Of a DNA stretch of 64,000 bases, positions 23,348 to 35,277 are shown piece after piece. Position 1 is the first letter of the stretch. Each line of letters starts with the position of its first letter. The notes below the pieces were generated by a model. That model saw nothing but the letters and a program-made list of their open reading frames with translations, was not told where the DNA came from and ran no database searches. Source of the DNA: Tricholoma matsutake (taxonomy: Eukaryota > Basidiomycota > Agaricomycetes > Agaricales > Tricholomataceae); NCBI GenBank assembly GCA_026075535.2, contig AP026545.1, positions 3,286,001 through 3,350,000 of the forward strand, in the 5' to 3' direction. The translations under genes were made by a program, and so were the position numbers.

Positions 23348-26300
23348 GCCCTCAACCTCATGGAGGAATCGGGTTTTTAGAGCAGTGGCCTGATACGACG
23401 CCAGTCACCGCTGAAATTTCCGTAGGGTCTGTACTCTTAGCTACCATGAATAGACAATCTATGCGCCTGTCTATTCGGGTAGCTGAGTCAGACAACGGAA
23501 AAGATGTCACAACGAATGTGCTCCTTGACTCTGGAGCAGGAGGAGTCTTTATTGACTCAAAATTCATCGAACAAGAAGAGATCAAGACATATCCCTTGGG
23601 CTACACCATCCGGGCCACAAACATAGATGGAACTCTGAACAGGCAGGGAACGATCATGAGATACATGAGGGGAAGGCTCCACATCAATGGATGGAGCTAC
23701 CCAATGAAATACCTAGTCACCGGACTAGGCAAGGAATCGGTGATCCTGGGCCTGTCGTGGCTATGGGAGGTGAACCCGATTATCGATTGGAAGAAAGGAA
23801 CTCTTGAGTTCTGAGACAAAGAGCGACGGGCTCAAATCCAACGGATCTTGGAGAAGACAAGAAGAGCTGAACGAGCCCTCCCAAACACCCTAAAGCTCCC
23901 CAGGGTCGACACTGAAAGGGAAGCACCCAACGACAAACTGGCATGAATTCAACGCATCGTGGCCAAAACAAGACAAAGGCTCTCTGAAGAAAAAGAGAAG
24001 AGCCTCGCCCGAGCCAAAGTGGCCATGACAAAAACCAGAGAAAGACTCTCCAAAGAAAGGGAGAGAAATCTTGCCCAAGCCAGATCGGCTGTGGCAAAAA
24101 CCAGGGAGAGACTCTCCGAAGAAAGGCAGAGAAACCTTGCCCGAGCCCAATTGGCCATGGCAAAAATGAAGGAAAGGCTTTCCGAGAAGAAAGCAAAGGA
24201 GCTGAATTCAGTCCAGAAAGCCGTCGCGAAGACCAGGACCAAGGACCCTCCTAAAGAAGACAGGAACCTCGAAGCAGCAAGACGTGCTGTTGCCAAAACC
24301 CGAGAAAACCAGAAGAAAAGACAACTGGAGAAGGGAAAGAACAATGAATGCAACAGGACATGATGAATCGTGCAAAAGATGAAAGAACTGCTAACCTCCA
24401 CAGGGGAGGGAAGTACTGGCAAAAGGAACATGAAAACGACACTACAAAACAGGATAAACAACCCTTGACAAGGGACTACCCCAACCCACAATATTAGGAC
24501 CCCAGATCACAGTACCACCAATGCTGAAGTACCTATGCCCAGGGAGACTCCCCCTCAAGTGAAGGTCGAGGAGATACCTGATGAAGAATTACTGGCAGAC
24601 ACTGGCATGGAAATATGAGCAATGGAAGAGACCTATGAACAAGATGCGACAGACCTCTTGATCGCATATGTACGAGGAGAACCGGTCATTGGCATATTCG
24701 AACCACCAGAAGAACCACCCCTCACCAGGGAGCACCGAGGACCGACCCATAGGTACATACAGAAAATGAACACGATCTCCAGGATCACAAAGGCCAAAGA
24801 CTCCCCGCGATATGTATTCTCGAAGAGCGCATAAATCAGAGCAAAGACATCCATTTCCCAGCGACTCGCGCATCAACAGGATGAGGGAAAAGAGGCCAGC
24901 AAGCAGACCCTGGATGACCTACTGCCACTGGAATACCAGAAATACAGACAGGTATTCGAAAAGGCCACATCTGAACGATTCCCAGAATCATGACCATGGG
25001 ATCACGCAATTGACTTGAAGGAAGGCTTTGTACTGAAAGATTGCAAAGTCTACCCATTGACACCGAAAGAACAAGAGAAACTCAATGAGTTTCTCGACGA
25101 AAACCTGGAAAAAGAATACATCTGACCGTCAAAATCGCCCATGGCATCCCCATTCTTCTTCGTGTCAAAGAAGGACTCTGATGCTCTGCGACCTTGCCAA
25201 GACTATTGCTATCTGAATGAAGGAACGATCCGGAACAACTACCCCCTCCCACTGATCGGAGACCTCTTGGACAAGCTGAAGGGAGCGAAACTTTTCACAA
25301 AACTCGATATTCGATGGGGATATCACAACGTATGGATAAAGAAAGGAGACGAGTGGAAGGCAGCATTCAAGACTAACCGAGGGCTCTTCAAGCCAATGGT
25401 GATGTTCTTTGGGCTGTGCAACTCACCGGCAACATTCCAGGCCATGATGAACAATCTTTTCTGAGATATGCTAGATGAAGGATGGCTCGTCATCTATATG
25501 GATGACATCCTGATCTTCTCGAAGATGGAAGAAGAACACCGGATAAGGACCAAAAGGGTCCTCAAACGACTATGACAATGCGATCTCTACCTGAAAATAG
25601 AGAAGTGCAAATTCAGTGTACAGGAAGTCGAGTTCTTGGGCATGATCATCAGACCCAATGAACTTGCAATGGACAACACGAAACTGGCCAGGATCAAAGA
25701 CTGGCCCACGCCAAGGACAGTGAAGGATGTAAGATCCTTCCTAGGATTCGGAAACTTCTATCGACAATTCATCGGACACTTCGCAGATCTGGCCAGACCG
25801 CTAGATGATTTGACGAAGAAGAACCAGAAATTCGAATGGACGAATGACTGGAACTATTGGGAGTAATCTGAGCACTGGAAACATGGAGACACTACCTACA
25901 GGGGACACCATTCCCTGTGACAGTACTGTCCGATCACAAGAACCTGATGTACTTCCGTCAGCCACAGAAACTAAACCGACGACAGGCTAGATGGGCCATT
26001 TACCTGTCACAATTTGACCTGAAGCTACAACACATACCAGGATCACAGATGGTACAATCTGATGCCCTATTGAGGAGAGCAGATCACATAGCCGAAGAAG
26101 ACACCGATAACGAGGACAAGACCATCCTCACCGATGAACTGTTTGTCAAAACAATTGACACTGAGCTCCAGGGAGCCCTGGTCTCAGCAATAATGAAGGA
26201 CAACCTCGTAAATGACGCTTTACGAGCCCTGAAGAACAATGGAACCCCCCCAATCAAGTCTGCATTGGAGGACTGGAAATTCGAAGACGGCCTGCTCTTT

Positions 26301-27605
26301 TTCAAAGACAGATGCTACGTGCCACAGGACGAGACCCTCCGCTGAGCGATCATACAGAAATATCATGATAGCATCATGACAGGGCACCCTGGACAATGGC
26401 AGATGATCGAACTGATCCGACGAGACTACTGGTGGCCAGGAATGGCCAACTTCATCAAGAAGTATGTCGAAGGCTGTGCAAAGTGCCAGCAAATGAAAGT
26501 GAATACACACCCAACAACCCCACTGCCGACACCGATATCATCCGACGCCAGCAGACCATTCGAGCTGGTAACGACAGATTTTATCATGGACTTGCCCATG
26601 ATAAACAGATTTGACTCAATCATGGTCGTGGTAGACCATGGTCTTATGAAAGGGGTAATTTTTATCCCTTGCACGAAGACAATCGATGCACTTGGCGCCA
26701 CAGACCTCTACCTGTGCCATGTGTACACAAGATTTGGACTCCCCAGAAGAATCATCTCAGACAGAGACTCTCGATTCGTGTCCAAACTCTTCCGAGAACT
26801 CAGACGACTGCTCGGAATCAAGCTATTCATGAGCACCGCCTATCACCCCCAGACCGACGGAGAAACGGAGCCAGTAAACCAAGAACTAGAGGTTTACCTC
26901 CGCATGTTCTGTTCAAACAAACCAGAAGATTGGGAGTGTTATCTCCCAACAGCAGAATTTGCGCATAACCAGAAGACACACTCCGCAGTAAAACATTCGC
27001 TGTTTTACTTGATGATGGGATATCAGCCACACGCTATCCCCACCCCTTACAAAAAGATGAACGTGCTGGCCACCGAACAGAGAATCCAAGAACTTCTCTC
27101 TGCGAGAAGGGAAGCTCTTGCCGCACATGAACTGGCCAGACAGGCTATGGCCACCCAAACGAAAGGGCGATACGAACCGTTCAAGGTTGGAGAACAAGTA
27201 TGGCTTGACTCCAAGAACCTGAAGATTGGCTACCCAACGAGAAAATTGGCGCCAAAACGAGAAGGGCCCTTCGTGATTGAAGATGCCCTGTCAAGAACAA
27301 CATACCGATTGAAACTGCCGCCAAGATGGAAGATCCACCCGGTATTCCATGCGGCGTTACTCACATGATACCATGAGAACAACACTCATGGACGGAACTT
27401 CCTGACTCCACCACCCGACCTTGTGGAAGGAGAAAATGAATACAAAGTGGAAGCGATCATCGCACACAAGAAGCACGGCAAGACATGCCATTACCTCGTG
27501 AAATGGGTTGACTACCTGACATCTGAAAACACATGGGAACCCGAATTGAACTTGAAGAATGCCCCCGAGATCCTGATGGCATATAAGAAGAGGTACCACC
27601 TCTAA
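23344..27605 (+). pseudogene. Gypsy-B pol: protease, repeat spacer, RT, RNase H, integrase, chromodomain
   Basis: Protease VLLDSGAGGVFIDSKF is at about 23520. A basic/acidic coiled-coil spacer of 22-residue repeats follows (about 23950-24320). RT contains [12 protein letters not shown] and catalytic YMDD at about 25497. A deletion near 25850 removed the N-terminal part of RNase H and shifted the frame; LSDHKNLMYFRQ remains. Integrase has H2C2, TTDFIMDLP, ISDRDSRF and TDGETEPVNQ, so its acidic triad is kept. A chromodomain (VKWVDYLTSENTWEPE) closes the protein. TGA codons at 23812, 23944, 24361, 24364, 24466, 24616, 24991, 25123, 25462, 25573, 25869, 26343 and 27366, plus TAA at 24832, interrupt it. 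Confidence 0.92.
23950..24320 (+). repeat. 66-bp (22-residue) tandem repeats in Gypsy-B pol
   Basis: About five units follow AKTRERLSEERERNLARAQ; the first four are well conserved and the last diverges. They encode a highly charged, probably helical linker between protease and RT. The preceding segment (IQRIVAKTR) may be a further, older unit. Confidence 0.85.
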
Positions 27606-28729
27606 TGAAGATCCAAAAACCCCTCTTTCTTCCCACAACAACACTCCCCAATATGCCTGCCGAATGACGATTCACCCGAGACTACCTACGAAACCGATTG
27701 AACGCTGACGCCCTTCATGTTCACCTCGCCCACGATCCACCGAGATACCATCTAGCCAGGATGTGCTTCTACTATGCTAGCACTATTGAGCAGATGGAAC
27801 GAAATCTAGAAGAAGCAATGAACAATGCAGATGCCCTGGGGATCAAACAGATGATCCAGGAGATGATTGCACCGTGGTCAGACAGACTGAGAACAGCCAA
27901 GGAGAGACCTCACACCCCCCTAGATCGACACAGATGGCCACCGACCTCGCCCTTGCCATTCAGCGAGCGGAGCGACAGAGACGAACAATGAGCTCCCTCT
28001 GGAGACTCCTCCCATTCTATGAAGAACCCGAAGATCATGCCTAGGGCACCTGAAGTAATCGATCTGACCACCCCCAAACCCGAACTGAAAACCACCCAAC
28101 TGCCTTGGTCCCCCCCACACATGAGACATGCCAGATGTTTCATCTGCCAAGAAATAGGCCATTTCGGCCTGATTTGCCCACAATATATTTGCAAGTATTG
28201 CAAACAGCGAGGCCCCGGACACTATAGGATGAACTGCCCAGAGAAACCTTGGAAAGATTGAGAGACCGATCAAAGAGAAGCCGAACACAGACAGTGGCTC
28301 TTCTTTAACTCTGGATATGATAATTTCGATGACGACGCAATGGGAAACATGACAGGGGAGCCATATGGAAGGATTTAAAAGGCAGAGCTCAAGATGATGG
28401 CATGACAAGACAGACCCATGCTCACAGGGATTACGATCCTCGCCATCGTCATTGGCACGACCCTGGCTGCAGCGGCAGCCCTAACCTTCGCATTCTGCCT
28501 CTACGCCATCTTCTGAACAGAACCCAAACCCCCAATTACAGACATTGAATTTGCCATCCTGCAACGCCCCCCTTTCAACGATACTACCGACTCCTTGACA
28601 CCGCTACCTAGGGCAGCGCGAACCAGAAGAACCCGATCATGGTCCGAGTTCGGACATGAATTATTCCTCCATCGTACCCCTCGACCCCGACCTACCCACA
28701 TAACCAGACCATGCCCGATCAGACCATGA
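27605..28729 (+). pseudogene. Gypsy-B third ORF: double zinc knuckle and membrane segment
   Basis: The ATG at 27605-27607 overlaps the pol stop TAA (27603-27605). The frame stays open to 28729 apart from TGA at 27665, 27989, 28259, 28403 and 28514 and a TAA at 28376. Two CCHC-like knuckles are adjacent at about 28137-28245 (CFICQEIGHFGLICP and CKYCKQRGPGHYRMNCP). A long hydrophobic segment of about 28 residues (TILAIVIGTTLAAAAALTFA...) is at about 28420-28512. The TAA may end one protein, with a separate membrane ORF starting at ATG 28393. No homologue is recognised; it could be an accessory nucleic-acid-binding or envelope-like product. Confidence is in the coding nature, not the function. 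Confidence 0.65.
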
Positions 28730-28786
28730 AGGAGAGACAAAGATTTAGGTCGAAGTGTGGAACTTTCGACCATAGTGGGGGGGTAA

Positions 28787-29544
28787 TGTTACAATTTTCC
28801 TTGTAACTCATGGAACCCGATGCACCCGATGATCCCCTCCAGACAGGAGGCACCCCTTGACTCATGCCTGTGGCATGCCCTTGACACCAGACACACGCAC
28901 AATGCATGCTGACTGCATGCATTCGATCCCCTTCCCAAGGAAGGCACCCTTGACACATGGTGACTCCATGCACCCGAACCTACTCCCACACATGCTGTGA
29001 TACGACAACCTCTTGACATGAGGTCTGTGACATCAGACTCTCACAATTGACATGCTGCGCCACAGCATGTCCTTGACATCAGATCCTTGACATCGGATCT
29101 GTGACATCGGACACCTCATGCTAGGCATGAGGCTTATCTCTTATTGTTTCCTGACATGCTGCGCCGCAGCACTCCATGACATCGGACGCCTCATGCAAGG
29201 CATGAGGGCTATTGTTTCTATTCTTACTTGATACGCATCTACCTTTCCGATTGGACAATAAGGACCTCCCTTGTAGTATAAGTACTGCAACTCATAGTAG
29301 GGATGTCCTTAGTTTAGATCTAGGCAATTAACAGCCTTAACTTGCAACTTGCAAACTTACTCAAAACCACTAAGGAAGCCCCTTAGTGCATGAACCTGAA
29401 CGACTCTACACAGAAGCCCTGCTAGAGTGCACTACCTATCTTAGTCGGATGCTCTGAGTAAGACTAGTGCCGAACGACTCGTCGAGGAAGCACCTCATCG
29501 AATGACATCGACTAGATCGAGTGGTTGAGGCTTCGCCCTTAACA
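28787..29544 (+). repeat. Gypsy-B 3' LTR (758 bp)
   Basis: It is preceded by the purine tract AGTGGGGGGGTAA. It contains about 73 bp of extra TGACATC(G)GA-type repeats relative to the 5' LTR. Confidence 0.92.
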
Positions 29545-29549
29545 GATAA

Positions 29550-30569
29550 CTTGGACTGTTGTTATTGAAGATATCTCTCTCCCATGCTGTGTTTGGATGA
29601 GCTCAGAGACTCTGCAATAAGTACTTACACAAGAGTATGGTAATCTAGCCTAGCTAGTATGAGATCATGATCACTGGCCTCTAACATCATTGAATGAGTC
29701 CACATCAAGTAAGTGGCAGTGCTGCCAGTGGGGGCTCTTCAACAGGTTCTTTTTTGCTCTATTTGTACTTATAATGAGTGAGATCAGTCAAAGTTGAGGG
29801 GAAAGCATTGGTTTTACAAGTGCTGCTGCAGTAATGGCTGCTGTTAAGTCCTGAGCAGAATGAGGGAAGTCATTGGATTTCTGGTTGTACCTGGTCCATA
29901 GCAGTCAAAGGATAAAGGGAGAACAGAAGCAGGAAAGAAAACCAGACAGGATTCCAGGGCAGAGTCCACTTGGCTTGACACACCAAGTGTAAGGGGACAG
30001 GAAGGACTTGGCTTCAACTTGTAAGAAGTTGTGCCCTTCTCATCAAGTGTCCTAATTTCAAGACAAGGGTAAGGAGGAAGATACAAGTTCCAGAGGGAGA
30101 GTGAGGTAAAGTTTGAGACAGACTTAGGAGAGAATTTGGGGAAGTTAACTTGGTTGGAATTAAGTTGGGTGACTTTGTTGATTTACAAACTGCCTAATAC
30201 AAGACAAAAGTAGCTAGCTTAAATACTAAGGATTGGAGGCAATTGGAGTTTCCAAGGCTGTGATATGTAATTTGCAAACTGGCCTCCCAAGACAAATATC
30301 CTAAAACTGTTTCATCAAATTGGAAATGAGGGAATTTCATCTCTAGGTGGTGCTGCTGATAGAAGGTGGGCTGTAATGCCAGGCGGCTGGGAAAGGTGGT
30401 GGAAACCAGGAAGGTCCAGGAAAGGTGGTATAAAACAATCGGAAATCTGGTCAGAGGAATCAGTCTTGATAGCTGCATAATAGTGTCACCACAGGTACCA
30501 TCCCTGAGCCCTGTGCACCAGTGTTCAGAGCCTCTGAGTCATATGATGCTCAGAGATTAAAATACTTTA
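29550..30569. other. Gene-free stretch
   Basis: Only short unconvincing ORFs on both strands, with no repeats shared with other parts of the window that I could see. Confidence 0.5.
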
Positions 30570-30777
30570 TGTTGGAAGGGAATGTGTGCTCCCAACACTC
30601 AGGGACCCAAACTGTGATGAACATGGTGTCAATACAAGAGAGATTACTCTACTAGTACAACCTGCTCATGTACCTAATGAACTATGCATGTGACTAGTGT
30701 GTGATGAAACATGTGATTGCATTGATGGAAGTCAGGTGTGTGCTCAATTGTGTTGTAAGAGAAGTGGTTCTCTTACA
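30570..30777 (-). repeat. Gypsy-C 3' LTR (208 bp)
   Basis: On the plus strand it reads TGTTGGAAGG...CTCTTACA. It differs from the copy at 36361-36562 by scattered substitutions and a small deletion. Confidence 0.88.
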
Positions 30778-31053
30778 CTCTCCCTTGTTCCAAAAAATTC
30801 AATCCTTATCATGTCCTTGACTCCCAAGTGTCCAAGACTTCTGTCTCCAACATTTCTGACTTCAGTAGTCACAAGTCTGCTCCCAGTTTGTAGCCTTGCC
30901 ACCTAATCAGGTATTGCTTTTCTCTCCCCCGTGGCCTCTCATCCAAAATCCACTCAATGACATATTTGGTGGACCCCTCCAGTGTCACAATTGGCCCAGG
31001 CTGCTCCATTTTTCTGTCTGGGAAAAGGTCATTATCGTTCTCGACATGTCACT

Positions 31054-32232
31054 TCAAGTGGGATACATATAAGTTGGGCATGTAGAGGACAGTCTGGGCA
31101 GTTTCAGCTTGTATGTGGATGACTCTGGAAATGCCTCAACCACTTTGTAAGGACCATCCCAATGAGGCATGAACTTCGCCACTCTCCCACTCTTCTTCTG
31201 CATGTACTCCCTCCTCCAGTGTGCTGTCTCGAGCATCACTTGGTCTCCAACCTCAAATTCCAGATCTATCACCCTCTCTTCATTCACATGGTGAGCCTGT
31301 GAGATCTTTGCTGCTAGAAGGCAATCCTTAGCTGCCTCCACCTGTTCATTGATCCTCTCCACCAGATCTCTCACACATGCTGTTTGTTCTGGGTCTGCAC
31401 TCTCTTCCTCTTTCTCCATCCTAGCTAGAGGCGGCAGCACTTGTGGCGACCTCTCCATCTTCAGTATGAAGGGGGAGACCTGCATCAATGCATTAACAGT
31501 GTTCATAATGTTGAAACACACCTTTGGTAAGGCCTTTGCCCACCCCTTCTGGTTGCATTCCACATGGAATTGTAGGCACTGAACTACTGTCTTGTTTGTT
31601 CTCTCCAATGCGCTGTCTGTTTCTGGGTGGTACACTGTCAACAGTTTGTGCTTTACTCCTGCTAGCTTCATCAACACCTTCCAAAACTTGGAAACAAACA
31701 GCTTGTTGCAATCACTGATGATCTCCAATGGGCACCCATTTTTGCAGTACCACCGGTTGAAAAAAATCATTGTGAACTCATCAGCTGTCATGTTGGTCCT
31801 GCACAGAGATATCTGGATGTCTGATCCTAGCCTGTCCATCATTGTCATGATGGCGTCGAACCCATTGTCTTCTGGTAATGGCCCAACAAAATCGATTGCC
31901 ACTGAGTCAAATCTCTTATCTGGGATGGTTAGCGGGTGTAGTGGTCCCAGCACTTTAGCCATTGTTGATTTGTTGCATTGGCAAGGCCTGCACCCAGGGA
32001 TATATGCATTCATGAGGTCTCTCCTCATGTTCAGCCAATAAAACTTGTTCTTCAGTGATGCATATGATTTTTCACCTCCAAAATGACTGAGATGATTGTG
32101 AGCAAGCCTGAACAGTTGCTTGCAAATATTTTTGTATTTCAGAATAACCAGCCATTTACCAATGAATAACAGTCCATTCTTCAGTGTGATCTCTAGTTTT
32201 GGGTCCAGAACTCCTTGTTTGATGTTGTTCAA
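31054..32232 (-). pseudogene. Gypsy-C integrase region of pol
   Basis: A 392-codon open frame. It has an H2C2 zinc region (HNHLSHFGG...CRPCQC), SVAIDFVGPLP, IISDCNKLFVSKFW and HPETDSALERTNKT, giving the D, D, E triad. A DQVMLETAHWRREY segment and a WDGPYKVVEAFP tail follow. No chromodomain is visible. ISDCNK probably replaces ISDRDK (CGN to TGN at a CpG). Confidence 0.85.
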
Positions 32233-33560
32233 GATTCCTAAGCACCAGCTATCCCAAGCGTACCCTTTTCATAACCTTGAGAAAAGTTTTGGATCAGATC
32301 CTATTTCAAATACAGCACCAATGCTTGTCAGCAGCTTTTCTGGTTCTGGTAGTCATGACAAGGCATCAGCCACAGTGTTGTCTTCTCCTTTGATGTAGGT
32401 GATAGTGTACTCATATTGCAATAGGTATTCCATCCACCTCACTTGTCGCAGTGATAAGTCTCATTGCCCATTGAAACTCTGTATTGTTTTGTGGTCTGTG
32501 AAAATGTTGATGTGTGTCCCGAGTAAGTCTACTCTCCATTCCTCAACTGCCCGCATAATGCTTAAAATTTCCTGTTCATGAACTGGGTAGTGTAATTCAG
32601 CTCCTTTCAGCTGATGACTCTCAAAGACAACTGACCTTATGCTCTCCCAAGTTGTTCCAAAGGAGAGAACTGCTCCTGTGCATCACTTACTCACATCACA
32701 CATTACATAGATCTGATTTTCTCCAGGGTTGTGGTGATTGACTGTCATTAGGCAGTCTCAACTGAGTACTAATCCCTTGATGGCCTCAAATGCATGTTGG
32801 TGTTCTGATGTCCAAGCTGGGAATGAGCTGTTGCATTCTATCTTTGTCAATGGGGTCAGGATTGTTGTGTGCTCTGCCAATGCCAGCAGAAAGGCACTAA
32901 TATATCTCACAAGTCCAAGAAATTGTCATACTTGCTTTGCTGAGGTGGGTGCCTTCCAGTTCAGAATGCACTCCACCTTAGATCCATCCGCTTCAATTCC
33001 TTTGGCCAAGATGTGATGTCCAAAAAAATTGATCATCATTGTTCACAACAACAATTTTTTCATTGAACAATAGAGTTGCACTATTCTCAAGGCTTCTAGC
33101 ACTGTCGTGACATTTGCCTTATGCTATGCCAATGTGGATGACCAGATAATAATGTTGTCAAGGTATACTTGGCAAATTTGACCTATCAATTCTGACAGTG
33201 CCAGTGTCACATGTCACTGATGAGTTGCTGGTGAGTTTCATAAACCCATGGGCATGATGACCCATTCCCACAACCCAAAAGGTGTTAGCATTGCTGTGTA
33301 CTTCACATGGTCAGGGTGAACAAGTGTCTGGAAAAAGGAGTTCATCATATCAATCTTCCCCCAGATTTTTCCTTTTGTGCAATCCACTAGGATGTCATGA
33401 ATGTGGGTCAGTGGGTAGTTATCTGGTACTGTGACTTTGTTCAGTTTCCTGTAATCATTAACCCACCTTGGCAGTACCATAGCATCTGCCTTTGGAATAA
33501 TGAATGATGGTGATGCATACAGTGAGGAAGATGGATGTATGTGGCCTGTGCTCATGTGTT
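32233..33560 (-). pseudogene. Gypsy-C RT and RNase H
   Basis: On the minus strand, WVNDYRKLNKVTVPDNYPL and KIDMMNSFFQT mark RT. The catalytic block reads VYLDNIIIW: the second catalytic Asp is Asn at 33154-33156. RNase H remnants include a THINIFTDHKTIQSF-like block and a DALS-stop-LP motif with TGA at 32353-32355 for Arg. Several frames are used, so it is non-functional. Confidence 0.85.
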
Positions 33561-33874
33561 GCTCAATTAGTATTTTCTAACACTCTCAGTATTTTTGTGG
33601 GCAAGAATATGCACATCCAACAGATATCGGTGCACCTGCTTTTACCTCAATGTGGTGGTATATGTCTGTGGGCAGATCATTTGCGTGTTAGATATCCATT
33701 GGAAAGCAGTCAGAAAAGCAATCCTTGAAGGTCATGTCCAACTTTTCTAGGATTTGTAGTCCTGCTAGCTGCTCAATGTGTGTCCTGATCACTGTGATTG
33801 TGCAAGGCAGAGACATGGTGTGAGCTTCAAGGTTGAAGCATCCAGTGTTTTCATTGAAAATACATTGTAGTTCT

Positions 33875-34584
33875 TCATGGATTCCCCAAACAACATCTCA
33901 CCTCCACTTTCCAGTGTCCTTGTGGTGATGTGTGTGGAGGGGGCAGTATCACTTTTGGTGGGTTTAGTAGGTCATACTGTGACTCTTTTGCTATTGCCAT
34001 CCTTAGTTCAGCATCCACCTTGTTCTTCATTAAAAAGTCTAGTCCAAGGATGATGTTTGTGTGGAGGTTCAGGCAAATAATGGCATTGACAACTTTTGAT
34101 TTCCATGATGCATCTGGTGACTGGAGATGTAATTTACAATATTCTGATAAGCTAGCATCCAAATTCTTCTGTGCATCTACAAAGGCACCTGTAACTGGAA
34201 AAGGCTGGAACAACTTGTGGCGTACAATTCCCAAAATGTTTACCAGCTCAGAGGAAATCAGCACTGGGGGCAACCATGGTCAATCAGAGCTCATATAGGA
34301 GTGGGTGCACAGGTCAAAGGCACATCAATACAGCAGTCCCACCATAGGTGTGATGGCAATGATAATGGCATGGACATGTACTCTGTGGCTTCATCCTCGC
34401 TGATTTCAAAACTATCATTGCTGTTGTCTCTGAAAACTGCAGCTGCAACAGTCGGTCCATTTCCTTCAAACAATGCCTTGGCTTTCAGAGCTGATGCCAG
34501 GGTGACATTCTTACAGGCTTTGGGGGTAGGTCTGCCATTGGATTCTAGGGGGCATTCTGGCAAGTAATGACCTGCATAAAACAA
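33875..34584 (-). pseudogene. Gypsy-C zinc knuckle and protease
   Basis: Next to the solo LTR on the minus strand a CFHC...GHYLPECP knuckle is followed by an acidic linker (34291-34584). The protease-like region (33875-34273) has IICLNLHTNIILGLDFLMKN, matching the C-terminal ILGLDFL block of retropepsin-like proteases. The DSGA-type active-site motif was not identified. Confidence 0.6.
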
Positions 34585-34809
34585 TCTGCAATGGAAACAG
34601 CCTTATTGAGCCTTTAGAAGATCATGTTCTATTTGAGTAAGCTTAGTGGTGAAGGGCTGGGACACATTTGTGGCATTCATGAGCACCACCGGGGCATTTG
34701 ATGTATTCGCTGTGGTGCCTGCAGTGCTCACCATGGTCACTGTGATGGCAGAGGAATTACTGGCTCATGTCCTGGTGTTCTTTGAGTTGCTGTGTGCTGC
34801 TGTCATCAC

Positions 34810-35209
34810 TGTTAGGGCGACACCCACTATCTGCTAGCTAAGACCATGTGGGTTCTCTCTACAAGAAGGGGGCAGGATCCGCGCTCGTGATGGGGGAATT
34901 GATGGTTTTGATGTGAGGGGTTATTAATAGATGAGTTGGTTGAGAAAGGCCTTTCACACTGAAAACGTAGGTGGAATACCTAAGAGAACACAACTGGGGT
35001 CCCCTAGGCGTATATTTAAGGTTTATATACTATGTTACATATATTGTACATTGTTGTTACCGATGCACTCATACATGCGTACATATTGATGCATGCAAAA
35101 TAAAATTCTCACACTATCAAAGTGTAGTGTCATTTGGCATCATGTAGCGTAATTTGACATAATAAAATAAAAATGAAATTTCATTAGGTAATGGGGTGGT
35201 TTCCTAACA
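34810..35209 (+). mobile_element. Solo LTR (400 bp) in Gypsy-C
   Basis: It begins TGTTAGGGCGACACC and ends TTTCCTAACA. The perfect 5-bp duplication ATCAC flanks it (34805-34809 and 35210-35214). No internal coding region is present, so it is the product of LTR-LTR recombination. Its head is shared with 2594-2662. It splits Gypsy-C between gag and the zinc knuckle. Confidence 0.92.
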
Positions 35210-35277
35210 ATCACAATCTTCAGCCATTCCTCTCATTTGTTGTGGTTCTCAAGGTCGAGGAGATGGACTCATTGATT

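Larger units (their letters stand above)
21485..29544 (+). mobile_element. Gypsy-B, chromodomain Ty3/gypsy retrotransposon with a third ORF
   Basis: LTRs of 685 and 758 bp run from TGTTACAATT to CCCTTAACA. The perfect duplication GATAA flanks the element (21480-21484, 29545-29549). The layout is gag, pol, then an additional ORF before the 3' LTR. Gag and pol overlap as ATGA; pol and ORF3 overlap as TAATG. Decay consists of in-frame TGA codons plus one deletion in RNase H. Confidence 0.95.

Noticed and set aside
7558..28729. TGA as a reassigned sense codon (Arg or other) in the window
   Set aside because: Aurora, SNARE, Hsp104-like and gag genes terminate at TGA with normal family ends, so TGA is a stop for the host.
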